Shown piece after piece: positions 25,936-33,531 of a DNA stretch of 45,010 nt. The stretch lies in NCBI GenBank assembly GCA_016650365.1, contig JAENVV010000141.1:1-45010 (forward strand), in the 5' to 3' direction. The translations under genes and the position numbers were made by a program. The stretch is from Acidimicrobiia bacterium (GTDB taxonomy: Bacteria; Actinomycetota; Acidimicrobiia; Spongiisociales; JAENVV01). How positions within the stretch are numbered: position 1 is the stretch's first letter; every line of letters begins with the position of its first letter. The notes beneath the pieces are model-generated. The model saw only the letters and a list, made by a program, of their open reading frames with translations, was not told where the DNA came from and searched no databases.

Positions 25936-26321
25936 TGTCCCTCGGGCCTGTCCAACCGGCCGGAATTTTGATCTTCACCTCCCTCGATCGGTTCGAGGCG
26001 ATGGCCAGGTTCTATCGGGATACTCTTGGATTGCCTGTTCGATCTGATCGCCAGGGCTTTATCAATTTTGAGTTTGAAAATCAGCGCCTGACCGTGGCCG
26101 TTCATTCAGAAGTCGAAGGGCCATCCCAGGATCCAAAACGGATCATGATCAACTTTGCCACCGGGGACGTCGAGGCGGCGGTTGCTCATCTCGCCCGGGC
26201 AGGCGTTGAAATCGTCCGGTATGCCGAACGCGAGAAGTGGGGCGGTTGGGTCGCGACGTTTGCGGACCCCGACGGCAACTTGGTCCAACTGCTCGAGCTG
26301 CCCGAGTCGACTCAGGAATAG
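25935..26321 (+). CDS. VOC-superfamily (glyoxalase/dioxygenase fold) protein
   Basis: A 128-residue single-module protein with the beta-alpha-beta-beta-beta fold. RFEAMARFYRDTLGLPVRSD is the classic first helix, and ATFADPDGNLVQLLELP closes the domain with the conserved Glu. The usual first metal ligand is not obvious at the start, so it may bind a ligand rather than catalyse. The ATG at 25935 overlaps the flavin reductase stop; the upstream in-frame ATG lies inside that gene. The stop overlaps the convergent acyl-CoA dehydrogenase by ten bases. Confidence 0.88.
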   Translation: MSLGPVQPAGILIFTSLDRFEAMARFYRDTLGLPVRSDRQGFINFEFENQRLTVAVHSEVEGPSQDPKRIMINFATGDVEAAVAHLARAGVEIVRYAEREKWGGWVATFADPDGNLVQLLELPESTQE

Positions 26322-27454
26322 CCGTCCATCCGGGCGAGTACTTGAAGCATGACTTCGTCGGCACCGCCGCCGATCGATCCCAGTCGAGCGTCCCGCACGT
26401 ACCGGGCGGTCCAGGTCTCTTCCATATACCCGACGCCACCGTGGAACTGGAGGCACCAGTCACCAACTTCTCTGGCCAGGCGGCCCGACTTCAGCTTGGC
26501 AATCGTGGCCATGCGGACCGGGTTCTCTCCCCGCATGTGCGAGGCGGCCAGGGCATAGTTGTAGTGGCGAAGCAGGTCGACCTCTGCCGCCAGTTCGGCC
26601 AGCTTGAACTGGATGTACTGGTTCTTGATCAATGGTTTGCCGAATGCCTGGCGTTCCTTGAGGTAGTTCTTGGTGCGTTCGAGTGCCAGATCCATACCGC
26701 CGACCGACGAGTACGCCGCCCACATTCGTTCGACGACAAACTGAGACATCTGCTGTTGGAAGCCCGTTCCAATGTTCCCGATGGTGTTGGCCACCGGAAC
26801 TCGCATGTCCGTGAATGACAGCAAGCCGGTGTCCGAAGCCCGCATACCGAGCTTGTCCAGCTTCTTCGAGACGTCAAAGCCGGGAGTTTTGGTTTCGACA
26901 ATGACCTGTGACATTCCCTCGTATCCGCCTTCATCGGACGTGCGGATCAACACACAGAGCCAGTCCGCCTGGAGGCCGCTCGTGATATAGATCTTGGACC
27001 CATTGATAACCCACTCATCACCATCGCGAACGGCGCGGGTTTTGATGCCGGCGACGTCGGACCCCGCGTCGGGCTCGGTTACGGCAACGCCACACACCAT
27101 CTCCCCGCGCAGTGCCGGCACCAGGAACTTCGTCTTCTGCTCGGAGGTCCCGAATTGGGCCAAGGATGGGGTAGCCATGTCGACCTGAACTCCGAGGGCC
27201 ATGCCGATTGACCCGTTGTGAGCGCGGCCAGCTTCCTCTGCGAGAACCACGGTGAAGAGATGATCGGCACCTTGACCGCCAAATTCCGGGTCATACTCGA
27301 GGCCGAGGAAACCCAGTGCCCCCATTTGCCGGAAGATGTCATGCAGCGGCATCATGCCGAGTTCTTCCCACTCATCGACATGTGGGTTGATCTCACGTTC
27401 GAAAAACTCTCGCACGACTTTTCGGAACTGGTGGTGCTCGTCGGTGAATTGCAC
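26312..27454 (-). CDS. Acyl-CoA dehydrogenase
   Basis: Full-length (380 residues) FAD-dependent acyl-CoA dehydrogenase. GVAVTEPDAGSDVAGIKTRA binds FAD and substrate. VINGSKIYITSGLQADWLCV is the central beta domain, and QFHGGVGYMEETWTARYVRD followed by IGGGADEVMLQVLARM is the C-terminal helix bundle typical of medium/long or branched-chain members. The GTG at 27454 follows GAGGAG at a good distance; the open frame goes back to 27865 but has no family similarity there. It is divergent from the Rieske protein. Its chain-length preference is unknown. Confidence 0.93.
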   Translation of the reverse strand: MQFTDEHHQFRKVVREFFEREINPHVDEWEELGMMPLHDIFRQMGALGFLGLEYDPEFGGQGADHLFTVVLAEEAGRAHNGSIGMALGVQVDMATPSLAQFGTSEQKTKFLVPALRGEMVCGVAVTEPDAGSDVAGIKTRAVRDGDEWVINGSKIYITSGLQADWLCVLIRTSDEGGYEGMSQVIVETKTPGFDVSKKLDKLGMRASDTGLLSFTDMRVPVANTIGNIGTGFQQQMSQFVVERMWAAYSSVGGMDLALERTKNYLKERQAFGKPLIKNQYIQFKLAELAAEVDLLRHYNYALAASHMRGENPVRMATIAKLKSGRLAREVGDWCLQFHGGVGYMEETWTARYVRDARLGSIGGGADEVMLQVLARMDGYS

Positions 27455-27596
27455 GGTGACACTCCTCGGGGCGACCTTTAGATCATAGATTCCAAGATGG
27501 TCGGCTCCATCAACTCTGACCGGACGATGGCGATCATCCATCCTCAGCCAACGTACGCACGCAGTAGGCTTCGCGAGAGAACCACCAGGAGGCGCT

Positions 27597-27947
27597 ATGT
27601 CAGAAGAGATCAAAGTCTGTTCGGTCGCCAAGCTGCCACCCGGCAAAGTCGTCGGCGCCGGACCATACGCGGTCGGCAACGCCGATGGCGAATTGTTCGC
27701 CGTCACGAGGAGATGTCGCCATTTGATGGCCGACCTGGCAGACGGTTCGATCGCGTCGGACGGCTGCCTTGTGTGTCCCTGGCACCACGCCAAATACGAT
27801 GTGGAAACCGGGCGGATGGTGCGAGGACCGCAAGGAATCTTCGCCAAGATTCCATTCCTCGGCACGACCTACAAGATCTTGACGACGGTACTCCCGCTCC
27901 GCCGGGGGAAGGTCACCAAGCGCAAGACCATCATCTACGTCGAGTAG
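27597..27947 (+). CDS. Rieske [2Fe-2S] ferredoxin-like protein
   Basis: A small 116-residue soluble protein with the Rieske motif RCRH (C and H ligands) and CPWHH (second C and H). They are 20 or so residues apart, as in bacterial Rieske ferredoxins and the small subunit of nitrite reductase (NirD). AGGAGG lies just upstream of the ATG. The basic C-terminus KVTKRKTIIYVE is unusual. It probably transfers electrons to an oxygenase or reductase encoded elsewhere. The only flavin enzymes nearby are the divergent acyl-CoA dehydrogenase and the flavin reductase. Confidence 0.92.
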   Translation: MSEEIKVCSVAKLPPGKVVGAGPYAVGNADGELFAVTRRCRHLMADLADGSIASDGCLVCPWHHAKYDVETGRMVRGPQGIFAKIPFLGTTYKILTTVLPLRRGKVTKRKTIIYVE

Positions 27948-28076
27948 CCCGTGTGCCCGCGGAGGGCTGAACGAGGGTCGAATGACTCACCAATTGTGCG
28001 CGTTTGGTGGTGGCCACTGACCGGACGCCAGAGGTAGCCTGGTACCTAACAACCGATCAGGGAAGGGACCCTCACC

Positions 28077-29135
28077 ATGGGTGTATTTTCCTCAGCGGAC
28101 CGTGACGGGCATACCCACGTTCTGTACGGCGCTGATGACGCGAGCGGCCTGCGGGCCATCATTGCCATTCATTCGACTGCCCTCGGGCCCGCCCTGGGTG
28201 GCACCCGTTTTTATCCGTATACCTCCGACCAAGAGGCGCTTCGAGACGTCTTGCGTCTTTCCAAGGGGATGACCCTCAAGAACTCCGCAGCAGGACTCGA
28301 TCACGGCGGCGGAAAGGCGGTCATTATCGGGGACCCCCGCCAGATCAAGACCGAGGATCTTCTCCTGGCCTACGGCCGGTTGATCGAGTCGCTGGGCGGC
28401 CGGTACGTCACCGCTGAGGATGTCGGGACCACGATCGAGGACATGGAATGCGTCCGGCGCGAGACGAGATGGGTCACCGGAACGTCATCGGTCAATGGCG
28501 GATCGGGCGACCCTTCGCCCGCTACTGCCCTCGGCTTGTTCTTTTCTCTGCAGGCGGCGGCCGGCTACGTCTTCGGTTCAACCGACCTGCGGGGCCGCCG
28601 GGTGGCCGTCCAGGGGGTCGGAAAGGTCGGGATGGACTACGTCGGACTGCTCGTTGAAGCCGGAGCCGAGGTCCTCGTCGCTGACGCCTGGGAGCCGGCG
28701 GTCGACCGGGCCGTGGAGCGGTTTGGCGTCAAAGAGATCCCGAAGGAAGACATCTTGTTTGCCGACGTCGACATTCTTTCGCCGTGTGCTCTTGGAGCCG
28801 TCTTTGATGTGCAAAGCATTCCGAAGCTCAACTGTCGTCTCATCGTCGGATCGGCCAACAATCAACTGGCCACCGATGCAGACGCTCAGCGACTCGCCGA
28901 ACGCAACATCGTGTACGTCCCTGATTTCGTCGCCAATGCCGGAGGGGTCATCAACGTCGCCGACGAACTGCATGGGTACAAACCCGAGCGGGCTATTGCC
29001 CAGGTTCAAGGGCTTGGCGACCGGACTCTGGCCATTTTGGAATCGGCCAGAGCTCTTTCGATAACCCCCAACGAGGCGGCCGTGCGGATGGCTATGGCCC
29101 GGATTGAGGCAATCAGCACTCTGCCAACCCGCTGA
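28077..29135 (+). CDS. Leucine/valine-type amino acid dehydrogenase
   Basis: NAD-dependent oxidative deaminase of the Glu/Leu/Phe/Val dehydrogenase family. LGPALGGTRFYPY and MTLKNSAAGLDHGGGKAVII contain the substrate and catalytic lysines (GGGKA). GRRVAVQGVGKVGMDYVGLL is the NAD-binding Rossmann motif, and YVPDFVANAGGVINVADEL is conserved downstream. The 352 residues match leucine/valine dehydrogenases rather than GDH. The ATG follows GGGAAGGGA. TAGCCT at 28035-28040 may be the -10 box of a leadered transcript. It likely starts branched-chain amino acid catabolism. Confidence 0.93.
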   Translation: MGVFSSADRDGHTHVLYGADDASGLRAIIAIHSTALGPALGGTRFYPYTSDQEALRDVLRLSKGMTLKNSAAGLDHGGGKAVIIGDPRQIKTEDLLLAYGRLIESLGGRYVTAEDVGTTIEDMECVRRETRWVTGTSSVNGGSGDPSPATALGLFFSLQAAAGYVFGSTDLRGRRVAVQGVGKVGMDYVGLLVEAGAEVLVADAWEPAVDRAVERFGVKEIPKEDILFADVDILSPCALGAVFDVQSIPKLNCRLIVGSANNQLATDADAQRLAERNIVYVPDFVANAGGVINVADELHGYKPERAIAQVQGLGDRTLAILESARALSITPNEAAVRMAMARIEAISTLPTR

Positions 29136-29144
29136 CCAGCGGGT
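29127..29144 (+). terminator. Hairpin over the dehydrogenase stop codon
   Basis: ACCCGCT and AGCGGGT form a perfect 7-bp stem around GACC, overlapping the TGA stop. There is no immediate U-tract (a short TTTT lies at about 29162), so it may be an RNA stabiliser rather than a terminator. Confidence 0.35.
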
Positions 29145-29165
29145 GGGGCGAACGGTAGGGCGGTT

Positions 29166-29420
29166 TTAGTGCAGACTCACAGTGCGCCTGAGACCTATCT
29201 CCAGCAGCGATTCTCGGCAGCTGTCGACGCGCTCGCGGTCTTCGGTCGGGTCCGCACAGATTTGCTCGTGGGCACCAGCTACTTCGGGGTCGTCATAGGC
29301 TCCGAGGTCCATGGCGCCATGGTCACTATCGCCGTAGGGAGCCGATCGATCGAGCAGCACTGAGATCAGATCGTGCGGCTGTCCGGGCACCGGGTCACTT
29401 GGCTGCACTCGTTTAGGCAC
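29166..29420 (-). CDS. Small conserved-looking protein of unknown function
   Basis: An 84-residue acidic protein with DLISVLLDRSAPYGDSDHGA, MDLGAYDDPEVAGAHEQI and DSCRESLLEIGLRR. The pattern (Asp-rich centre, DSC-ESL-EI end) resembles short unannotated actinobacterial proteins, but I cannot name a family. Its GTG start has TAGGGT exactly 7 bases upstream, matching the leaderless promoters of recognised genes, which is the main reason to call it. A plus-strand ORF of 64 codons over the same bases has no such support. Confidence 0.55.
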   Translation of the reverse strand: MPKRVQPSDPVPGQPHDLISVLLDRSAPYGDSDHGAMDLGAYDDPEVAGAHEQICADPTEDRERVDSCRESLLEIGLRRTVSLH

Positions 29421-29427
29421 GGTATTG

Positions 29428-29433
29428 ACCCTA
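29428..29433 (-). promoter_or_regulatory. -10 box for small 84-residue protein
   Basis: TAGGGT on the minus strand, 7 bases before the GTG at 29420. Confidence 0.45.
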
Positions 29434-29503
29434 GAGGTCCCGTCTGTGACAGCGGTGAGAGTCGGTGGCGGCGTGGTCCGTGATTCGGGTCGAGGCCATC
29501 GCC

Positions 29504-29509
29504 TAACCT
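29504..29509 (+). promoter_or_regulatory. -10 box upstream of amidase
   Basis: TAACCT, 9 bases before the ATG at 29519. No Shine-Dalgarno is present. Confidence 0.45.
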
Positions 29510-29518
29510 TGCCATTCC

Positions 29519-30295
29519 ATGTTTGGTCGTCGTCGGTTTCTCAAATTGATTGTTGGGCTCGGAACCGTCGGCGCCGGGGTTGGTTGGCTACGGCAAGAGG
29601 CCGGCGCCGCCCTGCCGGTTACGCTCGGACAAGCCTCCTTCGAGTCGGTTGCTTCGAGTTCGACGGTCCCGCCTCCGGTTCCTACGACCGCGCCTGACAG
29701 CCTCGCCCCGCTCGAGTTGGTCATCATTTCCAAAGAAGGTTGGGGCGCATCGCCGGTGGTGGGCACGTTCGTCGAACACGAAATCACCCGCATCACGATC
29801 CATCACACGGCCTCGCTTCTTGAGGACAACAGCGATGCTCCCGGCCGTATGCGCGAGCATCAGGCGTATCACCAGCAGGACCTGGGATGGCCCGATCTTG
29901 CCTATCACTACATCGTCGATCGGAACGGGCACATTTACGAGGGCCGTCCTGTCTGGGCGGTCGGAGATACCTCCACCAACTATGACCCGACCGGCCACTT
30001 GCTTATCTGCTGTGAAGGGGAATTCAACAGCCAGCTGCCATCGGAACCGCAGCTCGCTTCTACAGTCGGTCTTATCGCCTGGGGTTCCTCCAAGTTCGGC
30101 GTCGGCTTGGATACCGTGTTCGGGCATCGTGATGTAGCGAGCACCTCGTGCCCGGGGGACGCGGTGTACACCCAGTTGGGCTCGCTCGTCGCCCGTTCTG
30201 ATCGTCTGCTTGGCGACTCCATAGTCACGCTCACAACGCTCGATGATCGCTCGGGTCTCGTCCTGGTGGCTGACGTCGAGGCTGGTCGGGTTTAG
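29519..30295 (+). CDS. Exported N-acetylmuramoyl-L-alanine amidase (Amidase_2/PGRP fold)
   Basis: Zinc amidase that cleaves the bond between MurNAc and the stem peptide. The N-terminus MFGRRRFLKLIVGLG is a twin-arginine (Tat) type signal, so it is exported folded. A Pro/Thr linker leads to the catalytic domain (about 68-225). Zinc ligands are the His in ITRITIHHTAS (H95/H96), H203 in VFGHRDV and C211 in TSCPGD, with the conserved Tyr/His in DLAYHYIVDRNGHIYEGR. The 258 residues include a short C-terminal tail. Its 3' end overlaps the restored frame of the broken DUF1801 gene. Confidence 0.93.
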   Translation: MFGRRRFLKLIVGLGTVGAGVGWLRQEAGAALPVTLGQASFESVASSSTVPPPVPTTAPDSLAPLELVIISKEGWGASPVVGTFVEHEITRITIHHTASLLEDNSDAPGRMREHQAYHQQDLGWPDLAYHYIVDRNGHIYEGRPVWAVGDTSTNYDPTGHLLICCEGEFNSQLPSEPQLASTVGLIAWGSSKFGVGLDTVFGHRDVASTSCPGDAVYTQLGSLVARSDRLLGDSIVTLTTLDDRSGLVLVADVEAGRV

Positions 30296-30727
30296 ACCGC
30301 CTGGCCGGGTGGACGGCCTCGGGCTCGAACCCTCGACAGGCGATGGCATCGCCAACCACTTGTAATGGTAAGTCGTCGAGTCGTCGGAACCGTACGCAGC
30401 TTTTGCCACAATCGAATCGCTTGCCCGTGGCTGCGTAGGCCACTTTGAACTTGGCGCGGTGTGGTTGTGAGCCGTAGATGGCAGACAGATAGAGGCCATG
30501 TGGTTCTTCTGGTTGGCCAGGGCGGCGTACATGAGCGGATGTTTGTTGTAGGTATCGGGGTAAACGTCGAGCGGTACGACGTAGGCAATCATGCCAAAGC
30601 CCATCGTCTCGACATACCCTTCGGGGAGGCGTCGGAGAATCTCCTTGCGGACCGTCTCGATAGCTTCGCGTCGTTCGGGTGCAAGCTCGGCGAGGTATTG
30701 GGTCACAGTGGCGGCGTTCGATTTCAT
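30231..30727 (-). pseudogene. DUF1801 protein gene with single-base frameshift
   Basis: DUF1801 proteins are small YdhG-like proteins of unsettled role. The N-terminal frame reads MKSNAATVTQYLAELAPERR, then ETMGFGMIAYVVPLDVYP and ALANQKNHMA. After the ATG-GCC at about 30494 the frame is lost. Adding one C there restores LYLSAIYG, then ATGKRFDCGKSCVRFRRLDD and LPLQVVGDAIA, which is the standard C-terminal half. The restored frame runs on to 30231, inside the convergent amidase gene. TAACGT lies 7 bases before the ATG and uses the MFS stop codon. The deletion is in a short C run, so a sequencing error is possible. Confidence 0.8.
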
Positions 30728-30734
30728 GGTTTGA

Positions 30735-30740
30735 ACGTTA
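30735..30740 (-). promoter_or_regulatory. -10 box built on the MFS stop codon
   Basis: TAACGT on the minus strand, 7 bases before the DUF1801 ATG at 30727. The first three bases are the TAA stop of the MFS gene (30740-30738). Confidence 0.5.
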
Positions 30741-31898
30741 CGCGACAGGTACGCCTCGTGTCCGAACGGTAGCTACCAGTCCGGCGGCAACGAGCAGGCT
30801 GATACCGGTGACGTTCCAGGCAGCCTGATATGACCGATTTTCGATCAGCCAACCGAATAGCGCCGGGCCGGCACCCGCTCCCAGGAAGATTCCCGCCTGG
30901 GTGATCGCAGTGGATCCGGCGGGCCGACCGGCGTTGGCCCGCACCACGCCGTAGGTCAACAACCCCGGCCATGCCCATCCCGTTGAAAACGCCGCCAGGG
31001 TGATCGCCGCGAACCAGATCGAACGACTGGTACCGAGCGCGAAGAAACACGCCGCGCCAAGAACCGAAAGCCAGATCATGAACCCAAGACCGCTCGCCCC
31101 GGTCCGATCGGCCAGGTGTCCGTAGGTGGCCCTGGCGACGATCGTTGTGAGCGAAGCGACCGCCAGCAGTGTGCCGGCATCGGCCTCCGAGAAACCATAT
31201 GCGATGGCCGCATCGACATGGAAGGTGCCCAGGATCCCGGCCGCCAGGGTGGCGAAGCCACTCCCGATCCCCAGGACGGCCAGCCAACGCGACGTCATCG
31301 GCGTTCGTTGATCGGTCGGTTGACTGTCCGTCGGGCGACCGGTATCGGTGGGGATTAGCCAGAACACCCCGACGGCGATCATCGCTCCGAATGCGTAGGC
31401 CCACTGCCATCCGAGCGTCAGTACGACCGCAGGGATGGCGATCCCAGCCAGGAAGCTGGCGGTGGGAATCCCGGCGTGTTTGATACCGAAGACGAGGCCG
31501 CGGCGATCCTCGGGGATGTGTCTCGCCAGGGCGAGATTGGCGGCTGGATTGGCCGCACCGTAGATCGCCGCGGCGACGGCCAGTACCAGTCCAAGCGTCC
31601 ATATGTTGCGAACTGCCGTTGCCACCACCAGGAGAAGGATTGATGCCGCGATCGCATTGAATCGCATCGTTCGACGCCACCCGACGCGTTCTACCAGATT
31701 GCCGATCCTCGAGGACGAAACCGCCGCCGTAAGGAAGTAGATCGAGGTGAGGATGCCCAGCTTCTGGGGGCCGTATCCGATATCGGGGCCGGCCTGGGCG
31801 ATGGCGGCAGCCGTGATAAAGGCGGGGAGCGTCGAGACCGTAATCACCAGAACGGCGCTGGCAATGAGTCGCCAGTCGAGATCGGATACTGCTGTCAT
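30738..31898 (-). CDS. MFS transporter, 12-TM
   Basis: A 386-residue major facilitator with about 12 hydrophobic helices. IGNLVERVGWRRTMRFNAIA is motif A between helices 2 and 3, and a second copy is TYGHLADRTGASGLGF. FGIKHAGIPTASFLAGIAIP resembles the helix-5 region of cyanate/NarK-like or sugar-phosphate facilitators. The start at 31898 (MTAVSDLDWRLIAS) fits the topology; the open frame extends to 31967. A 13-bp palindrome lies directly upstream of the ATG, and a 19-bp palindrome lies further into the divergent promoter region. The substrate is unknown. Confidence 0.9.
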   Translation of the reverse strand: MTAVSDLDWRLIASAVLVITVSTLPAFITAAAIAQAGPDIGYGPQKLGILTSIYFLTAAVSSSRIGNLVERVGWRRTMRFNAIAASILLLVVATAVRNIWTLGLVLAVAAAIYGAANPAANLALARHIPEDRRGLVFGIKHAGIPTASFLAGIAIPAVVLTLGWQWAYAFGAMIAVGVFWLIPTDTGRPTDSQPTDQRTPMTSRWLAVLGIGSGFATLAAGILGTFHVDAAIAYGFSEADAGTLLAVASLTTIVARATYGHLADRTGASGLGFMIWLSVLGAACFFALGTSRSIWFAAITLAAFSTGWAWPGLLTYGVVRANAGRPAGSTAITQAGIFLGAGAGPALFGWLIENRSYQAAWNVTGISLLVAAGLVATVRTRGVPVA

Positions 31899-31900
31899 GT

Positions 31901-31913
31901 CGCCAGTCTGGCG
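31901..31913. promoter_or_regulatory. Palindrome at MFS start
   Basis: CGCCAG-T-CTGGCG, a perfect 13-bp palindrome starting 3 bases upstream of the MFS ATG. It could be an operator or a hairpin that covers the start. Confidence 0.35.
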
Positions 31914-31958
31914 TGCGCCGTGCCCGCATGCCGAATTCAGCGGCCGAAGGTAGGTCCC

Positions 31959-31977
31959 CCAGATCAAGTTGATCTGG
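31959..31977. promoter_or_regulatory. 19-bp perfect palindrome, likely operator
   Basis: CCAGATCAA-G-TTGATCTGG, with 9-bp arms around one base. It ends 3 bases before the -10 box TAGCCT of the lysozyme-like gene at 31994. It therefore occupies the -35/spacer region, where a repressor would block RNA polymerase. It could also serve the divergent MFS gene 61 bases away. No regulator gene is adjacent. Confidence 0.55.
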
Positions 31978-31980
31978 CGG

Positions 31981-31986
31981 TAGCCT
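31981..31986 (+). promoter_or_regulatory. -10 box for leaderless coiled-coil/lysozyme-like gene
   Basis: TAGCCT, 7 bases before the GTG at 31994, directly downstream of the 19-bp palindrome. Confidence 0.5.
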
Positions 31987-31993
31987 GCGCGGC

Positions 31994-33007
31994 GTGTCTC
32001 GATTCCGGGCCTTTACGGCTCTTCTTGTGTGTGTGCTTGTCGCCGGGCTCCTGTTCGGCGGCCTGGTGGCGAATGCAGAGACTGAACTTGAGAAGGCGGA
32101 GCGAGTGGCCGCCGAAACGCAGGGCGCCCGCCAGACGGCTGAAGGCGTGTACGTCCAGGATCAGGCGACGGCGACCAATCTTGAGCTCCGGCTAAGCGAA
32201 ACCCTGACCACGTACCAACGGGTGAACGCCGATCTCGAATCGGTCGGGTTGGAGATCGCCGCGCAACGATCCGACATGGACGTTGTCCGCTCGGAGGTCA
32301 TCAATCTCGACCGCGAATCGCAAGAGCGAGCGGTTGGTGCATACATCCGGAGTCTGGCGGCGCCAGGTAGCGCGCTCTTCCTCAGTGGGTCATTTGAGTC
32401 GATGTCGGTCGCCAACGAAACCATCAAGCGAGCCTCGGATCTCGACGAAGGGCTGTTCGAGGAACTCGACACTCGCCGGGCCGACCTGGCGGAACACACA
32501 GTGGAGCTGCAGTTGGCACTCGATGAGTTGGCCGCCCTCAACAATGAGTTGGCCGCGATGCGAATCGAGCTCGATGGGCTCTTCGCTTTGGCAGATGAAC
32601 GAGTCGCCGAAGCGTTTCGCAACCTTGAAGCTGCTGATACTGCCTACCGGGAGGCGCAAGCAACCCTTAAACAGGAGCAGGCCAAGCAGAGGTGGACAGG
32701 GTCCGTTGAACAGTGGCGCTGGTTGGTTGAGAAGTACTTTCCGGCCGACCGGGTTGATGAAGCGATGCGGGTTATGGCCTGTGAGTCGCGCGGCAACCCC
32801 AATGCCAAGAATAAGAACTCCAGTGCCACTGGCCTGTTCCAGTTTCTTGACGGCACCTGGGCGTGGATGAGCGTCCTGTCAGGATGGAACGGCTACTCCC
32901 GGCTTGATCCGGAGGCCAACGTGGCTGTTGCTGCGTATCTCGTTGACTTCTCTATTCGTAGTGGTCATCCGGGCGACGCCTGGGGTCATTGGGAGTGCAA
33001 GCCCTAG
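31994..33007 (+). CDS. Exported coiled-coil protein with C-terminal lysozyme-like domain
   Basis: A 337-residue exported cell-wall protein. A signal sequence (about 5-28, VANAET at the cleavage site) precedes a long coiled coil (about 30-230) rich in Glu, Ala, Leu and Arg, like the NlpC/P60- and EnvC-type helical regulators. Residues about 238-337 are a transglycosylase/lysozyme-like domain with catalytic Glu in VMACESRGNPNAKNKN (E264), SATGLFQFLDGTWAWM and ANVAVAAYLV. The domain is paralogous to the one at 24058-24831. The GTG start is leaderless from TAGCCT, with a palindromic operator candidate overlapping the promoter. A role in peptidoglycan cleavage at growth or division is likely. Confidence 0.88.
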   Translation: MSRFRAFTALLVCVLVAGLLFGGLVANAETELEKAERVAAETQGARQTAEGVYVQDQATATNLELRLSETLTTYQRVNADLESVGLEIAAQRSDMDVVRSEVINLDRESQERAVGAYIRSLAAPGSALFLSGSFESMSVANETIKRASDLDEGLFEELDTRRADLAEHTVELQLALDELAALNNELAAMRIELDGLFALADERVAEAFRNLEAADTAYREAQATLKQEQAKQRWTGSVEQWRWLVEKYFPADRVDEAMRVMACESRGNPNAKNKNSSATGLFQFLDGTWAWMSVLSGWNGYSRLDPEANVAVAAYLVDFSIRSGHPGDAWGHWECKP

Positions 33008-33134
33008 CTGAGCGCCGCTGCCAGGTCTCGCTCGAACGCCTCAACGATGACGAGGTCGGGGGCAGTATGGGTTAGACGGGGGCGTTCCCTTCGCGTACAA
33101 GGCGTGTGCCTTGGTCGGATGTGGGAATACCTCG

Positions 33135-33518
33135 TCATTCGCCGCCGAGGGCGGCCAATCGTGTGACCATTTCGTGGCGGAGAGCATTGATGGCATTCGG
33201 TGGGCGAATGAGCACTTCGAGGTCGACGATCTTGTTGTTCTCAAGTCGGATGAGGTCGACGCCTTTGAGGGCCAGGTCGCCAATACGGGCCGAGAACTCC
33301 AGCGCCCAATTTTCGCCGTCGATCCACTGTCGGCGGTATTCGAAGTCTTCAAAAATCTCCATCACGCTCGACAAGATCAGCATGGTGATTGGTTTCCCAA
33401 TCCGGGTCTTCCAATACGTTGGCGGTCGGAAGCTGACGTTGTCGTCGAGAAGATTGTCGAGGTAGGCAATGTCTTTTTCGGCGATGAACCGGTGCCAGGC
33501 TGTGAGTGGATCGCTCAT
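33135..33518 (-). CDS. SnoaL-like / NTF2-fold protein
   Basis: A 127-residue cone-shaped NTF2-fold protein: AWHRFIAEKDIAYLDNLLDD, NVSFRPPTYWKTRIGK and EFSARIGDLALKGVDLIRLE. Members bind or isomerise small hydrophobic compounds; no catalytic residues can be assigned. The start has TAGGCT 7 bases upstream, and the TAG of that box is the stop codon of the TrmH-family gene. It is the last gene of the prpE group on this strand, with its own apparent promoter. Confidence 0.85.
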   Translation of the reverse strand: MSDPLTAWHRFIAEKDIAYLDNLLDDNVSFRPPTYWKTRIGKPITMLILSSVMEIFEDFEYRRQWIDGENWALEFSARIGDLALKGVDLIRLENNKIVDLEVLIRPPNAINALRHEMVTRLAALGGE

Positions 33519-33525
33519 GAGGCTC

Positions 33526-33531
33526 AGCCTA
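33526..33531 (-). promoter_or_regulatory. -10 box built on the methyltransferase stop codon
   Basis: TAGGCT on the minus strand, 7 bases before the SnoaL-like ATG at 33518. Its first three bases are the TAG stop of the TrmH-type gene (33531-33529). Confidence 0.5.

Noticed and set aside
29169-29363. 64-codon plus-strand ORF after the leucine-type dehydrogenase
   Set aside because: Overlaps the better-supported minus-strand small gene and lacks a leaderless box at the right spacing and a ribosome site.
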